From positions 186,001 through 250,000 of the forward strand of contig NZ_JAIHON010000003.1 of the NCBI RefSeq assembly GCF_021173675.1: a stretch of 64,000 nucleotides of DNA. The letters are read 5' to 3'. Shown one piece after another: positions 16,179 to 24,340 of this stretch (the stretch's first letter is position 1; each line of letters opens with the position of its first letter). The position numbers and the translations under genes are program-made. Under the pieces are notes generated by a model. It made no database searches. It was not told where the DNA came from and saw nothing but the letters and a program-made list of their open reading frames with translations. The stretch is from Streptomyces lincolnensis. GTDB lineage: Bacteria > Actinomycetota > Actinomycetes > Streptomycetales > Streptomycetaceae.

Positions 16179-17099
16179 TCAGTCCCGCAGGAAGAACTGG
16201 TGCTGGTCGGAGATCTGCTCGTACTCCTCCAGCCGCGCCTGCGTCCGCTCGGGATCGGCGTCGGTCATCGCCTGGAGCAGGGCGGCGGCCATCACGCCGG
16301 GCGCCGCGTAGGAGTCGAAGACCAGGCGGGAGCCGGTGCCGGTGGCGAACACCACGTCGGCCTCGTCGGCGATCGGACCGAGTGCGAGGTCGGTGATGAG
16401 GGCGACCTTCAGGCCCGCGCTGCGGGCGACCCGTACCGCGGTGAGGGTCTCCTGGGCGTGCCGGGGCATCGAGAACGCCAGCACCCAGGTGCCGCCCGCC
16501 TCGCGTGACTGCAGCAGCGCGTCGTAGGCGACGCTGCCGCCCCGCGTCACCAGCCGGACGTCCGGGTGGACACGACGCGCCGCGTAGGCGAAGTACTCGG
16601 CCAGTGACGCCGAGATGCGCAGGCCCAGGAGCGTCAGCGGGGTCGACCGGGACAGCCGGCGGCCGATGTCGATGACCTGGTCGGGGGCGGCGAAGTCGCG
16701 GCGCAGGTTCTCCAGGTTGTCGATCTCGGCGTCGACGGCGGCCTGGAGTTCGTTGCCGTGCTCCTCCGCCGCCAGGGGACCGCCCGCCAGGGTGCCGAGC
16801 GCGATCGACTGGAGCTTCTCCCGCAGGGAGGGGTACCCGCTGAAGCCCACCGCGGCGGCGAAGCGGGTCACGGAGGGCTGGCTCACACCGACCCGCTCGG
16901 CGAGATCGGTGATCGAGAGGAAGGCCGCCTCGGTGATGTGCTCGATCAGGTACTGGGCGATGCGGCGCTGTCCGGGAGACAGCCGGGGCCGGTCGAAGAG
17001 CGCCCTGAGCTGGGACGTCGGGGAGACCTCGGTCTCCGGCGCGGTCTTCCCCGAAGTGATCGATGATGCCTGTGCGCGTGCCTGCTGCGGCGATGGCAC
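16179..17099 (-). CDS. RpiR/MurR family transcriptional regulator
   Basis: Regulator of 306 aa with an N-terminal HTH_6 domain (LSPGQRRIAQYLIEHITEAA, ITDLAERVGVSQPSVTRFAAA) and a C-terminal SIS sugar-phosphate-binding domain (LLGLRISASLAEYFAY, LAFSMPRHAQETLTAV). Such proteins sense phosphosugars. The GTG at 17099 is chosen because AAAGGAGG lies 7 nt upstream; a GTG 8 codons earlier overlaps that site. No sugar-catabolic gene is adjacent, so the target is unclear. Family certain. Confidence 0.93.
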   Translation of the reverse strand: MPSPQQARAQASSITSGKTAPETEVSPTSQLRALFDRPRLSPGQRRIAQYLIEHITEAAFLSITDLAERVGVSQPSVTRFAAAVGFSGYPSLREKLQSIALGTLAGGPLAAEEHGNELQAAVDAEIDNLENLRRDFAAPDQVIDIGRRLSRSTPLTLLGLRISASLAEYFAYAARRVHPDVRLVTRGGSVAYDALLQSREAGGTWVLAFSMPRHAQETLTAVRVARSAGLKVALITDLALGPIADEADVVFATGTGSRLVFDSYAAPGVMAAALLQAMTDADPERTQARLEEYEQISDQHQFFLRD

Positions 17100-17264
17100 C
17101 GGTGCGCCTCCTTTGTCTCCCACAGAAGTTCAACATAGCCCACACACAGTGGTGACCAGCGCCGAAGCGTGATCGTCCGGATTCGGGAGGAAAGACGGAT
17201 ACGCGCGCGCCCGCCGGGAACCCGCCCCGCGAAAGCGACCGACGACGGACGAGGAGCAGCCCGC

Positions 17265-17426
17265 ATGACCGTCCCCGAGGAGAACCGCCCGAAGACCGGG
17301 ACCACCGACGAACTCCTCGACCACCGGGAGACGACCACCCCGCGCACACCGGGCGGGACGAGCCGCACCCTGCGCGAGGCCCTGGAAGAGGCACAGGTGC
17401 GGCCCGACGACTTCGAGGAGGAGTGA
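17265..17426 (+). CDS. Small acidic protein coupled to an FhaA-N-like gene, 53 aa
   Basis: ATG 17265 has GAGGAG 8 nt upstream. The 53-residue product is hydrophilic and ends in acidic residues (DDFEEE). Its stop TGA is immediately followed by the ATG of the next gene, so translation is coupled. I know no function. The tight coupling implies that the two proteins act together. Confidence 0.7.
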   Translation: MTVPEENRPKTGTTDELLDHRETTTPRTPGGTSRTLREALEEAQVRPDDFEEE

Positions 17427-17828
17427 ATGAGCGCCATCAGCGCGCTGGAACAGGCCCTGGAGAACCGCTGGGAGGCGCTGTGGGCCCGGGTCTTCGACAA
17501 GGAACCCGTCGAACTCCTCGACGCCCTGCGCCGCGAGTGCGACCGGCACACGGTCGTGTGCAGCGAGTCCCGGACCGTGGTCCCCAACGCCTACGACGTC
17601 GAACTCGCCGACTTCGTCTACGACGAACTCACCCGCCGCGACAGCCGGGTGGGCCAGGAACTCACCGACAGCCTCGCCCGGCACGCCGAACGCCACGGCT
17701 ACGAGTGGGCGGGACCGCTCACCGTGCACCTCACCAGGTCGCCGCACCTGCCCAACGGCCGCTACCGCGTGGCCAGTCGGGTGATGACCCATGTGAGCGC
17801 CGACGGATTCCAGCACGCGACGTCCTGA
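17427..17828 (+). CDS. Free-standing FhaA N-terminal (DUF3662-like) domain protein
   Basis: Protein of 133 aa resembling only the N-terminal domain of FhaA. It has an amphipathic N-terminal helix (ALEQALENRWEALWARVF), then VVPNAYDVELADFVYDEL, and HGYEWAGPLTVHLTRSPHLP, GRYRVASRV. In FhaA this domain precedes a linker and an FHA phosphothreonine-binding domain, and FhaA acts with Ser/Thr kinases and cell-wall synthesis. Here the linker and FHA domain are absent. It is translationally coupled to the 53-aa gene. Domain recognition is by eye and moderately strong. Confidence 0.75.
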   Translation: MSAISALEQALENRWEALWARVFDKEPVELLDALRRECDRHTVVCSESRTVVPNAYDVELADFVYDELTRRDSRVGQELTDSLARHAERHGYEWAGPLTVHLTRSPHLPNGRYRVASRVMTHVSADGFQHATS

Positions 17829-17853
17829 CGGCACGCGACGCCCTGACGGCACG
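17818..17853. repeat. 18-nt tandem duplication across a stop codon
   Basis: CGACGTCCTGACGGCACG (17818-17835) is followed at once by CGACGCCCTGACGGCACG, one mismatch. Each copy contains an in-frame-style TGA; the first is the stop of the FhaA-N gene. Only 22 bases then separate it from the convergent gene end. Confidence 0.85.
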
Positions 17854-17875
17854 CCTCGCACGGAGGCGACGGTGG

Positions 17876-19543
17876 TCACCGCCGGTAGATGGTGATCGAG
17901 TGCCCGACCTCGTCGACCGGACGACTGCTGTCGATCAACTCGGCCAGCCGTCCCCGCGCCTTGGCGACGGCGGAGTCCGACACCACCAGCACCCCGCGCA
18001 CCTCCCGCACGGGCACCCCGCGCGGATCGGCGGCGGTGATGCCGTAGAAGGACGGCACTCCGCTGCCCTTGTAGACGAGCCACAGGCGCTCGCCCCGGTA
18101 CCGCTCGCGCAGCCGGTCGGCGAGCCGGCCCAGGTCCTGGCCCCAGTCGACGTTGGAGTCGTGCAGCCGCTGACTGGTCCGGGCCGGACCGCCGAACGCC
18201 TCGTTGGAGTACGGCAGGTAGGAGGGGTACGTCCGCAGCGAGCTGACCGCGACGAACAGCACCAGCGCCCCCGTCGCGACCGGCGCCCACCGCCACCGCA
18301 GGGCGGGCAGGGCGCCCGCGGCCACCGCCAGGAACATCGGCAGGAACAGGACGTAGCGGGTGCCGAAGTCCCGTGACGCCTGCATGGCCGTGGCCAGCAG
18401 GACGGCCGCGGGCACCAGCAGGTACGGCGCCGCGGGCCGCAGTCGCCGTACCGCCACCACGGCGACGGCGCCGGCGGCCCACAGTGCGAGCATGCCGAGC
18501 GGGGTCTTCACCAGCAGCGCGACGGGCAGGTAGTACCAGAGGGAGCCCTCGTACACCCGCCCGAACAGGAATCCCTGCCAGGGGCGGTTCTCCAGGCCGA
18601 ACTGGATCCGCATCCCGTCCCGGTAGGCCTCCGGGAACGGCATCAGGTGGACCAGCAGCCCGCGCTTCCCGTGCACGATCGGCACATGCTGCTGGGGCGT
18701 CCAGCGCAGCCGCGGATCGACGATCAGGTACGACACCCAGACGACGGCGACCGCGGTCACCGCCACCACGGCCGCGCCCGCCGCCGCCCGCAGCAGGGTG
18801 GTGCGGCGCCGGTCCGGTGAGCCCGCGCTCCACACCGAGACGCCGGCCAGGACCATCAGCACCGGAACGGCGGCCAGCGCGTTCATCTTCGTGGCCAGGG
18901 CGGCACCGAGCGCCGCTCCGGCGAGCGGCAGGTACAGCCGGGGCCGGCGGCGGGCCCGCCACAGCAGCCACACCGAGGTCAGCAGGAACCCGGCCATCGG
19001 TACGTCGAGCGTGGCCAGCGAGCCGTGCGCGATCACGTCGGGGGAGAAGGCGTACAGGGCCAGTGCGGCCAACGCGCCGACGGGACCTGCGAGTTCACGG
19101 GCGAAGGCGAAGACCACGAGGCCGAACAGCAGGGTCAGCGCGATCACCGGGAGGCGGGCCCACAGCATCAGATGCCACGGGTCGTTGCCGGACTCGTACA
19201 GCAGATGGCGGCCCACCCGCCCCTGATCGCCGGTGAAGGACGTGTCGACGTGCGGATCGGCGAGCGCCACGCCGGTGGCGACGACGAGCTTGCCGAGCGG
19301 CGGGTGTTCGGGGTTGTACCGGACGCGGTGCTCGTGCAGGTAGTCGGCGGCCGTGCCCACGTACACCGGCTCGTCGATGGTCGGCGTCTGCCGCACGGCC
19401 GTCGACACCATCGCGGCGGCCATCTGGGCGAGCAGGACGACCACGAGGAGCGGCACGAGCCACCGTCTGCCGGGCCGCCGCGCGGCCGACGGGCCCGGGA
19501 GGGTCTCCGGGGCCCGGGCCTCGTGCAGGTCGCGTGCCATCAT
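17876..19543 (-). CDS. GT-C fold membrane glycosyltransferase (GT39/ArnT-like)
   Basis: Polytopic protein of 555 aa. After a basic N-terminus and first membrane helix (WLVPLLVVVLLAQMAAAMVS) comes the first-loop acidic motif (PTIDEPVYVG), then YNPEHPPLGKLV, a pattern typical of protein O-mannosyltransferase and ArnT-like enzymes that use polyprenyl-phosphate sugars. Many further hydrophobic helices and an extracytoplasmic C-terminal domain (DSNVDWGQDLGRLADRLRER) follow. It probably glycosylates an exported protein or lipid. Acceptor unknown. Convergent with the FhaA-N gene. Confidence 0.83.
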   Translation of the reverse strand: MMARDLHEARAPETLPGPSAARRPGRRWLVPLLVVVLLAQMAAAMVSTAVRQTPTIDEPVYVGTAADYLHEHRVRYNPEHPPLGKLVVATGVALADPHVDTSFTGDQGRVGRHLLYESGNDPWHLMLWARLPVIALTLLFGLVVFAFARELAGPVGALAALALYAFSPDVIAHGSLATLDVPMAGFLLTSVWLLWRARRRPRLYLPLAGAALGAALATKMNALAAVPVLMVLAGVSVWSAGSPDRRRTTLLRAAAGAAVVAVTAVAVVWVSYLIVDPRLRWTPQQHVPIVHGKRGLLVHLMPFPEAYRDGMRIQFGLENRPWQGFLFGRVYEGSLWYYLPVALLVKTPLGMLALWAAGAVAVVAVRRLRPAAPYLLVPAAVLLATAMQASRDFGTRYVLFLPMFLAVAAGALPALRWRWAPVATGALVLFVAVSSLRTYPSYLPYSNEAFGGPARTSQRLHDSNVDWGQDLGRLADRLRERYRGERLWLVYKGSGVPSFYGITAADPRGVPVREVRGVLVVSDSAVAKARGRLAELIDSSRPVDEVGHSITIYRR

Positions 19544-19635
19544 CCGCCCAGCGGTGACACCGGGCGGGTGGTGGCGGGAGCGGGGGAGCGGCGTCTCATG
19601 CGCCTACTCTGCACCAGCTCCCGCCCCGTGGGGTG

Positions 19636-21561
19636 TTACCGCTTCAGGAGTCGTACCGACAGACCGCCCGCCGTGTAGAGGGGTACGGCCCGCAGCGTGT
19701 CGGAGTTCAGCTCGACGCGGTCGAACTGGCCGCGCAGCACCTTGGTGCCGAGCACGCGGACCGTGCTGCCCGCCTTCGGCGGCCGCTTGGCGTCCAGGCT
19801 CAGCGAGAGCACGCTGCCCCGGCCGAGCACCGTCCGGCGCGTCACCTCAAGGACCGGCTCCTGGCCCGAGCGCAGTGTCACGTCGAGCGTGCCGGACTCC
19901 TGGGCGTAGGTGCCGTGGACCTGCAGCGACCTGCCGAGTTCCAGGGTGCCACCGGTGACCCGCACGTCGCCGTGGCCGAGCGCGTGGGCCGAGGCGGCGA
20001 CCAGGACGCCGCCTTCGAGGACGGTGCCGCCGGTGTAGCGGTTGTGGCCGGTCAGGGTCAGCGTGCCGGTGCCCCGCTTGGTCAGCCCGCCCTCGCCCTC
20101 GATGTCGTTGCGCCAGCTGTCGGCCGCGTGGAAGCCCCCGGCCGCCGCGTCGAGCGTGACGGTCACGTCGGACTCGAAGGCGCCGTATCCGTCCGCCGCC
20201 GCGAACAGGTTCAGCCGCCCCCACTGCTCGAAGCCGTCCAGCAGTACGTACCCCGAGGGCAGCGCGGTCGTGCGCAGCACCGCGCGCCGCTGGGCCGCGT
20301 CCAGGTACGGCAGCCGGGTCTCCAGCAGGACCTCGGCGCCCTTGGGCACGGTCAGCGGTTCGTCACGGCCCCGGCGGGTGAGCACGTACGTCAGCTTGGG
20401 CCGGACGGCGCACTCGTTGGCGTGCCGGTCGGCGTAGGCGTCGGAGCCGTCCGAGTGGGCGTAGGAGTACAGCGTGTCCGCGGTGGTGCCCGTCTTCTCG
20501 GTGAAGTACTTCAGCGCCTGGGCGCGTGCCGCGGACTTCAGGCCGGCGTTCGCCGGGTCGGCCAGCGCGGCGGCGGCCAGGGCGGTGGCCATGGTCCGGC
20601 CGCCGAGGACGTCGACCGTGGAGTGCATGCCCGACATGATCCGGGTGTGGCTCAGCTCGAAGGCGCGGGTCACCAGCTCCTGGAAGCGCTCCGGGACCGC
20701 GTAGGCGAAGGCCAGGGCCGCCAGGTGGAAGGCGTTGGTGTGGCCGCTGGGGAAGCCGCCGTCCTCGGCCGCGTTGGTGCTGCGCTGGCGCAGCAGCTGG
20801 GGCACGACGACCACCTCGGAGTCGTACACCGGGTAGCCGAGCGCGTCGGTCCTGCCGGTGTCGACGACCTCGCTGTCCTCGTTCATGCGCCACGGACGCG
20901 GGTACTGGAAGGCGAACTTGGCCGGGTTGCCGGAGGCGAACGGGCCGCGCACCGTGTCGACCAGCCGGGCCACCTGGCCCAGCGCCGAGTCGTAGGAGCC
21001 GGCGCCGAGCGCGGATCCGGCGGGGGCGCCGGCAGGTACGGCGTCGCTGATCGTGGTGGGGGGCGTGGTGGCGGGTGCCTCGGTGATCGAGGTGACCGCC
21101 TTGGCGCCGGACCGGTACAGGTCCGCCAGAGGGCCCAGACCGCCGATCATCGCGTAGCTCTGGTGCTGACGGTCGTAGACGAAGGCATCCCTGGCCTGCG
21201 CCTCCGTCCGGGCGCGGGTGAGCCGGGCGCAGTAGCGCATGTTGGCGCGCAGTACCTCGGGCATCAGGGGCGTGCCGGTGTTCCAGGCGTCGCCGGTCTT
21301 CCACACCTTGGCGAAGCCGCCGAGGATCCGGAGTACGGCGTTGGTCTCGGCCGTCTGGTTCGCCACGACGTTGGTCTTGTAGTCGTCGACGAACGCGGCG
21401 GCGGCCGTGACGCCCTTCGCGTCGGCGGCGGCCAGCCAGCTGACGAGGGTCGGGGCGGCCAGGACGCCGGCCGAGGCGCCCAGGGACGTCTTGAGGAATC
21501 CCCTGCGTCGCATGGTGTGTTCGGTGAGCGAGTGGGAGTGCTGCCCGGCGGAAGACGGCAT
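19636..21561 (-). CDS. Tat-exported PAP2-family acid phosphatase with autotransporter-type repeat tail
   Basis: Exported protein of 641 aa. MRRRGFLKTSLGAS at residue 17 is a twin-arginine signal; the ATG at 21561 is kept because GAGAGG lies 7 nt upstream. The catalytic domain (about 50-400) has the three PAP2 signatures: FQYPRPW, GGFPSGHTNAFH and SHTRIMSGMHSTVDVLGG with the catalytic His residues. The last 250 residues include an autotransporter-associated beta-strand repeat (NRYTGGTVLEGGVLVAASAH, VRVTGGTLELG). Likely an extracellular phosphomonoesterase. No phosphate-regulon box was recognised upstream. Confidence 0.88.
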   Translation of the reverse strand: MPSSAGQHSHSLTEHTMRRRGFLKTSLGASAGVLAAPTLVSWLAAADAKGVTAAAAFVDDYKTNVVANQTAETNAVLRILGGFAKVWKTGDAWNTGTPLMPEVLRANMRYCARLTRARTEAQARDAFVYDRQHQSYAMIGGLGPLADLYRSGAKAVTSITEAPATTPPTTISDAVPAGAPAGSALGAGSYDSALGQVARLVDTVRGPFASGNPAKFAFQYPRPWRMNEDSEVVDTGRTDALGYPVYDSEVVVVPQLLRQRSTNAAEDGGFPSGHTNAFHLAALAFAYAVPERFQELVTRAFELSHTRIMSGMHSTVDVLGGRTMATALAAAALADPANAGLKSAARAQALKYFTEKTGTTADTLYSYAHSDGSDAYADRHANECAVRPKLTYVLTRRGRDEPLTVPKGAEVLLETRLPYLDAAQRRAVLRTTALPSGYVLLDGFEQWGRLNLFAAADGYGAFESDVTVTLDAAAGGFHAADSWRNDIEGEGGLTKRGTGTLTLTGHNRYTGGTVLEGGVLVAASAHALGHGDVRVTGGTLELGRSLQVHGTYAQESGTLDVTLRSGQEPVLEVTRRTVLGRGSVLSLSLDAKRPPKAGSTVRVLGTKVLRGQFDRVELNSDTLRAVPLYTAGGLSVRLLKR

Positions 21562-21728
21562 GGATGGGCCTCTCTTGAGTTCTGCGGCCGTACGGCCGGG
21601 AGCTGGTGCGGATGCGACTCATGATGCGCCGGACCACGTGTGTGTCGAATGCGCTTTCTGAAGTCGTACGAGCGAAGATCTACGGCCGAGTCATGTCGGA
21701 GTGGAGGAGACTCGGCGACCGGAACATG

Positions 21729-22637
21729 TCACACAAGTGAACGGGCCATCGCCACGGCCCCGTCGACCGGCGGTGCGCGCAGGGGCGTCGGCCGGGCCGC
21801 GGGTACCCCCTCGGCCAGCGCCACGACGAAGGCGTCGTACAGCGACGGCTGGGCGAGGACGGTGCTGCCCGCGACCACCACGTCGTCGACCACCACCCCG
21901 CGGGCGGCGAGCCGTTCGACGAGCGCGGCCAGGGCGCGGCCCGCCTCGGCGATCACGGTGCGGGCGAGTGCGGATCCGGCCTCGGCGGCGGCGAAGACGG
22001 CCGGGGCGTGCCGGCCCCAGTCGGCGGAGGCGGAGGCGACGTGTTCCAGCGCGGCGCCGAGGGCGGGCACGTCGGGGACGTCGAACCCGGTGAGCAGACC
22101 GAGCGCCAGCGCGTCGGGCTCCTCGCCGCGGTCGTGCGCCGCCCAGACGGCACGGACGGCCTCGCGGACGAGTCCGGCGGCGCCGCCCTCGTCGCCGAGG
22201 AGCGCGCCCCAGCCGCCGACCTGGACCGGGGTGCCGTCGGCGAAACGGCCCACCGCGACCGAGCCGGTGCCGGCCACCAGACCGACCCCCTTGTCCAGGC
22301 CCGCGGCCGGGACCAGCAGTTCGGCGTCGCCCACGACCAGCGCGGGCGCGTCGAAGTGCAGTTGGAGAGCGGTGCGGATCTGCGCGCACTGGCGCGGGGT
22401 CTCGCAGGCGTGCCCGCCGACGGCGAGGGCGGACGGGCGCGCGCCCGCGGGAAGCGCCTCGGCGGCGAGCGCGGCCAGCCATCCGGCGGCGGCCAGCGGG
22501 TCGTGCGGCCGCCAGCCGCTGCTGGACCGGACGTGATCGGCCACCGGGGCGTCGCCCGCTACCGCGCGGAGCTGTGTCTTGGTGCCGCCCACGTCGATGC
22601 CGACCACGAGCGGGCCGGGCACAGGGGAGTCCTGCAC
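21729..22637 (-). CDS. BadF/BadG/NAGK-type ASKHA sugar kinase
   Basis: Kinase-like protein of 302 aa with the ATP-binding DVGGTKTQLRAV at the N-terminus, VVGDAELLVPAA, and GLVAGTGSVAVGR plus GGWGALLGDEGG, the pattern of N-acetylglucosamine kinase and BadF ATPases. It would phosphorylate an imported sugar or amino sugar. The GTG at 22637 has AGAGG 5 nt upstream. It is divergent from the ROK regulator, with a clear palindrome between them, so it is very likely part of the same sugar regulon as the ABC importer. Substrate not determined. Confidence 0.85.
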   Translation of the reverse strand: MQDSPVPGPLVVGIDVGGTKTQLRAVAGDAPVADHVRSSSGWRPHDPLAAAGWLAALAAEALPAGARPSALAVGGHACETPRQCAQIRTALQLHFDAPALVVGDAELLVPAAGLDKGVGLVAGTGSVAVGRFADGTPVQVGGWGALLGDEGGAAGLVREAVRAVWAAHDRGEEPDALALGLLTGFDVPDVPALGAALEHVASASADWGRHAPAVFAAAEAGSALARTVIAEAGRALAALVERLAARGVVVDDVVVAGSTVLAQPSLYDAFVVALAEGVPAARPTPLRAPPVDGAVAMARSLV

Positions 22638-22766
22638 GGAACCTCTTTCGTCGGTGCGCTGAGTGCTGCGACGGTGGGCGAACCGTGCCTGGAGGCAGGT
22701 GAGTTGACGTACTAGGGAAGCCCCGGGACGGGCTTCTGACGGACACGGCAGGCGAGTACCGTGACG

Positions 22767-22790
22767 TTCGTTAGGAAGTTAACTAACGAA
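22767..22790. promoter_or_regulatory. Probable ROK-family operator
   Basis: TTCGTTAG (22767-22774) and CTAACGAA (22783-22790) form perfect 8-bp arms around an 8-nt AT-rich core that itself contains GTTAAC. The TTAG...CTAA dyad is the type bound by actinobacterial ROK regulators. It lies between the divergent kinase and ROK genes. Confidence 0.7.
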
Positions 22791-22934
22791 GTACAGTGCG
22801 TGTCAATAGGCGTCACGAACTCGGCTCGCCCGGCCTGAAGCCCGGGTCGGGGACGCAGGGCGCCGGAGCAAACCCATCGCCGCCTCCCGCCGAGCCGATC
22901 GGCCCTGGAGGACGGCCTGTGACCTGGGGGAAGT

Positions 22935-24068
22935 GTGGAGCACGACGTGGTAAGAACCCCCCGTCTGACCGAGAGCGCGAGCGCTGTGTTCGCCGTGCTG
23001 GCCCAGGCGGGCACCGCCACCCGGCCGCAACTGGCGAGTCTCGCGCGCCTGTCCAAGCCGACGGTCTCCTCCGCCGTCGCCGAGCTGGAGGGCGTGCATC
23101 TGGCCGCCCACTCCGGCACCTCCTCCGGCGGTACGGGCCGCAGCGCCGCCGTGTATCGCCTGGGCCCGGCCGCGGGCGCCGTACTGGCCGTCGACCTGGG
23201 CCCGGCGGTGACCCGGGTACGGGGCTGCGCCCTGGACGGCAGCCTGCTCGCCGAGGCCACCGGTCCCCGGGAGGACGCCGCCGGCGTGGTGCGCGAGGCG
23301 CTGTCCGCGCTGCCCGCCGACGCCCCGCTGCGCACCATCGTCGTGGCCGTCGGTGACGTCACCCCGCCGCAGCGGATGCGCCCCGCCACGGCCAAGGCCG
23401 GGCCCGTCTTCGACGCGGTGGCCGTCGCGTTGCCGCCCGGGGTCCCCGTCCACCTGGAGAACAACGTCAACTGCGCCGCCCTCGCCGAACTGCACGAGGG
23501 CGCGGCACGCGGCCGCCACACCTTCGGCTATCTGCGGATCGGCGTCGGTATCGGTCTCGGCATCGTCGTGGGCGGGCAGGTGCTGGCCGGCGCCAACGGC
23601 GCCGCCGGAGAGCTGGCCCGGCTGCCCTACCCCTGGGACGACGACCTGGAACCCCGCCACGAGGCGCTGGAGGAGTACATCGGCGCCCGCTCCCTGCTGC
23701 GGCGGGCCGCCGAGGCATGGCCGGATTCCGACGACTCCTGCCCCCGCACCGCCGAGCGCCTGTTCACCCTGGCCGGACAGGGCAGCGCCGTCGCCCGCGC
23801 GATCGTCGACCGGCATGCCGTGGACGTGGGCCGGCTGGCTGCCGCCGTGACCGCCGTACTGGACCCCGGACTGCTCGTGCTGGGTGGCAGCACCGGTGCG
23901 TATCCGCAGCTCCTGCCCGGTGTGCGGGCCGAGCTGGAGCGGCTCAGCTGGCCCACCGAGGTGGTCAGCAGCCGGGTGGGCGATCTCGGCACGGTCGTGG
24001 GGGCCGCACGGCTCGCGGTCGCCAGAGGAGTCCAAACCGTGACCGAGGCCGGGGGGACGAAGGATTGA
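22935..24068 (+). CDS. ROK family transcriptional regulator
   Basis: Protein of 377 aa. A winged helix-turn-helix (residues about 10-75: VFAVLAQAGTATRPQLASLA, LSKPTVSSAVAELE) precedes the ROK sugar-kinase-like domain (VLAVDLGPAVTRVRGCALDG, HLENNVNCAALAELHEGAAR, RIGVGIGLGIVVGGQVLAGA). The usual ROK zinc-site CxCGxxGC motif is not present as such; the region reads LPYPWDDDLEPRHEALEEYI. The start GTG 22935 has GGGGGAAG close upstream. It probably represses the neighbouring sugar genes until an inducer binds. Confidence 0.9.
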   Translation: MEHDVVRTPRLTESASAVFAVLAQAGTATRPQLASLARLSKPTVSSAVAELEGVHLAAHSGTSSGGTGRSAAVYRLGPAAGAVLAVDLGPAVTRVRGCALDGSLLAEATGPREDAAGVVREALSALPADAPLRTIVVAVGDVTPPQRMRPATAKAGPVFDAVAVALPPGVPVHLENNVNCAALAELHEGAARGRHTFGYLRIGVGIGLGIVVGGQVLAGANGAAGELARLPYPWDDDLEPRHEALEEYIGARSLLRRAAEAWPDSDDSCPRTAERLFTLAGQGSAVARAIVDRHAVDVGRLAAAVTAVLDPGLLVLGGSTGAYPQLLPGVRAELERLSWPTEVVSSRVGDLGTVVGAARLAVARGVQTVTEAGGTKD

Positions 24069-24100
24069 CGGTTTCGGACTCGGTCTGCCAATGTCCGGAC

Positions 24101-24114
24101 AAGCGCTTTCTAAG
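24101..24114. promoter_or_regulatory. Possible second regulator site upstream of the sugar importer
   Basis: AAGCGCTTTCTAAG reads CTTAGAAAGCGCTT on the other strand. This shares the TTAG(G/A)AAG half-site of the ROK operator and contains the palindrome AAGCGCTT. It is 227 bp before the binding-protein start. It could be a ROK or a LacI-type site. Confidence 0.35.
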
Positions 24115-24257
24115 TCGGCCGGGACGCCGGCTTGGAGCGAGCGTCCCGCCCGTACTCGACGTACGGCAACCGCACGAGGGCGTGCCCGTGCGGTGACGGC
24201 CGGAGGCCGGGGACCCTCGCCCGTCAGGATGACGCGGCCGGGCGAGGCCGTGCCCTC

Positions 24258-24273
24258 GGAAAGCGGACTTTCC
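24258..24273. promoter_or_regulatory. Inverted repeat before the sugar-binding-protein gene
   Basis: GGAAAG-CGGA-CTTTCC is a perfect 6-bp inverted repeat, 67 bp upstream of the lipoprotein start. The location fits the promoter or operator of the ABC operon. I cannot assign the protein that binds it. Confidence 0.4.
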
Positions 24274-24340
24274 TGCACAATGCACCCGTGCCGCTCGGTC
24301 GGCGCCGTGCTCCGTCTCGTACGACGAAAAGGGATCGAAG

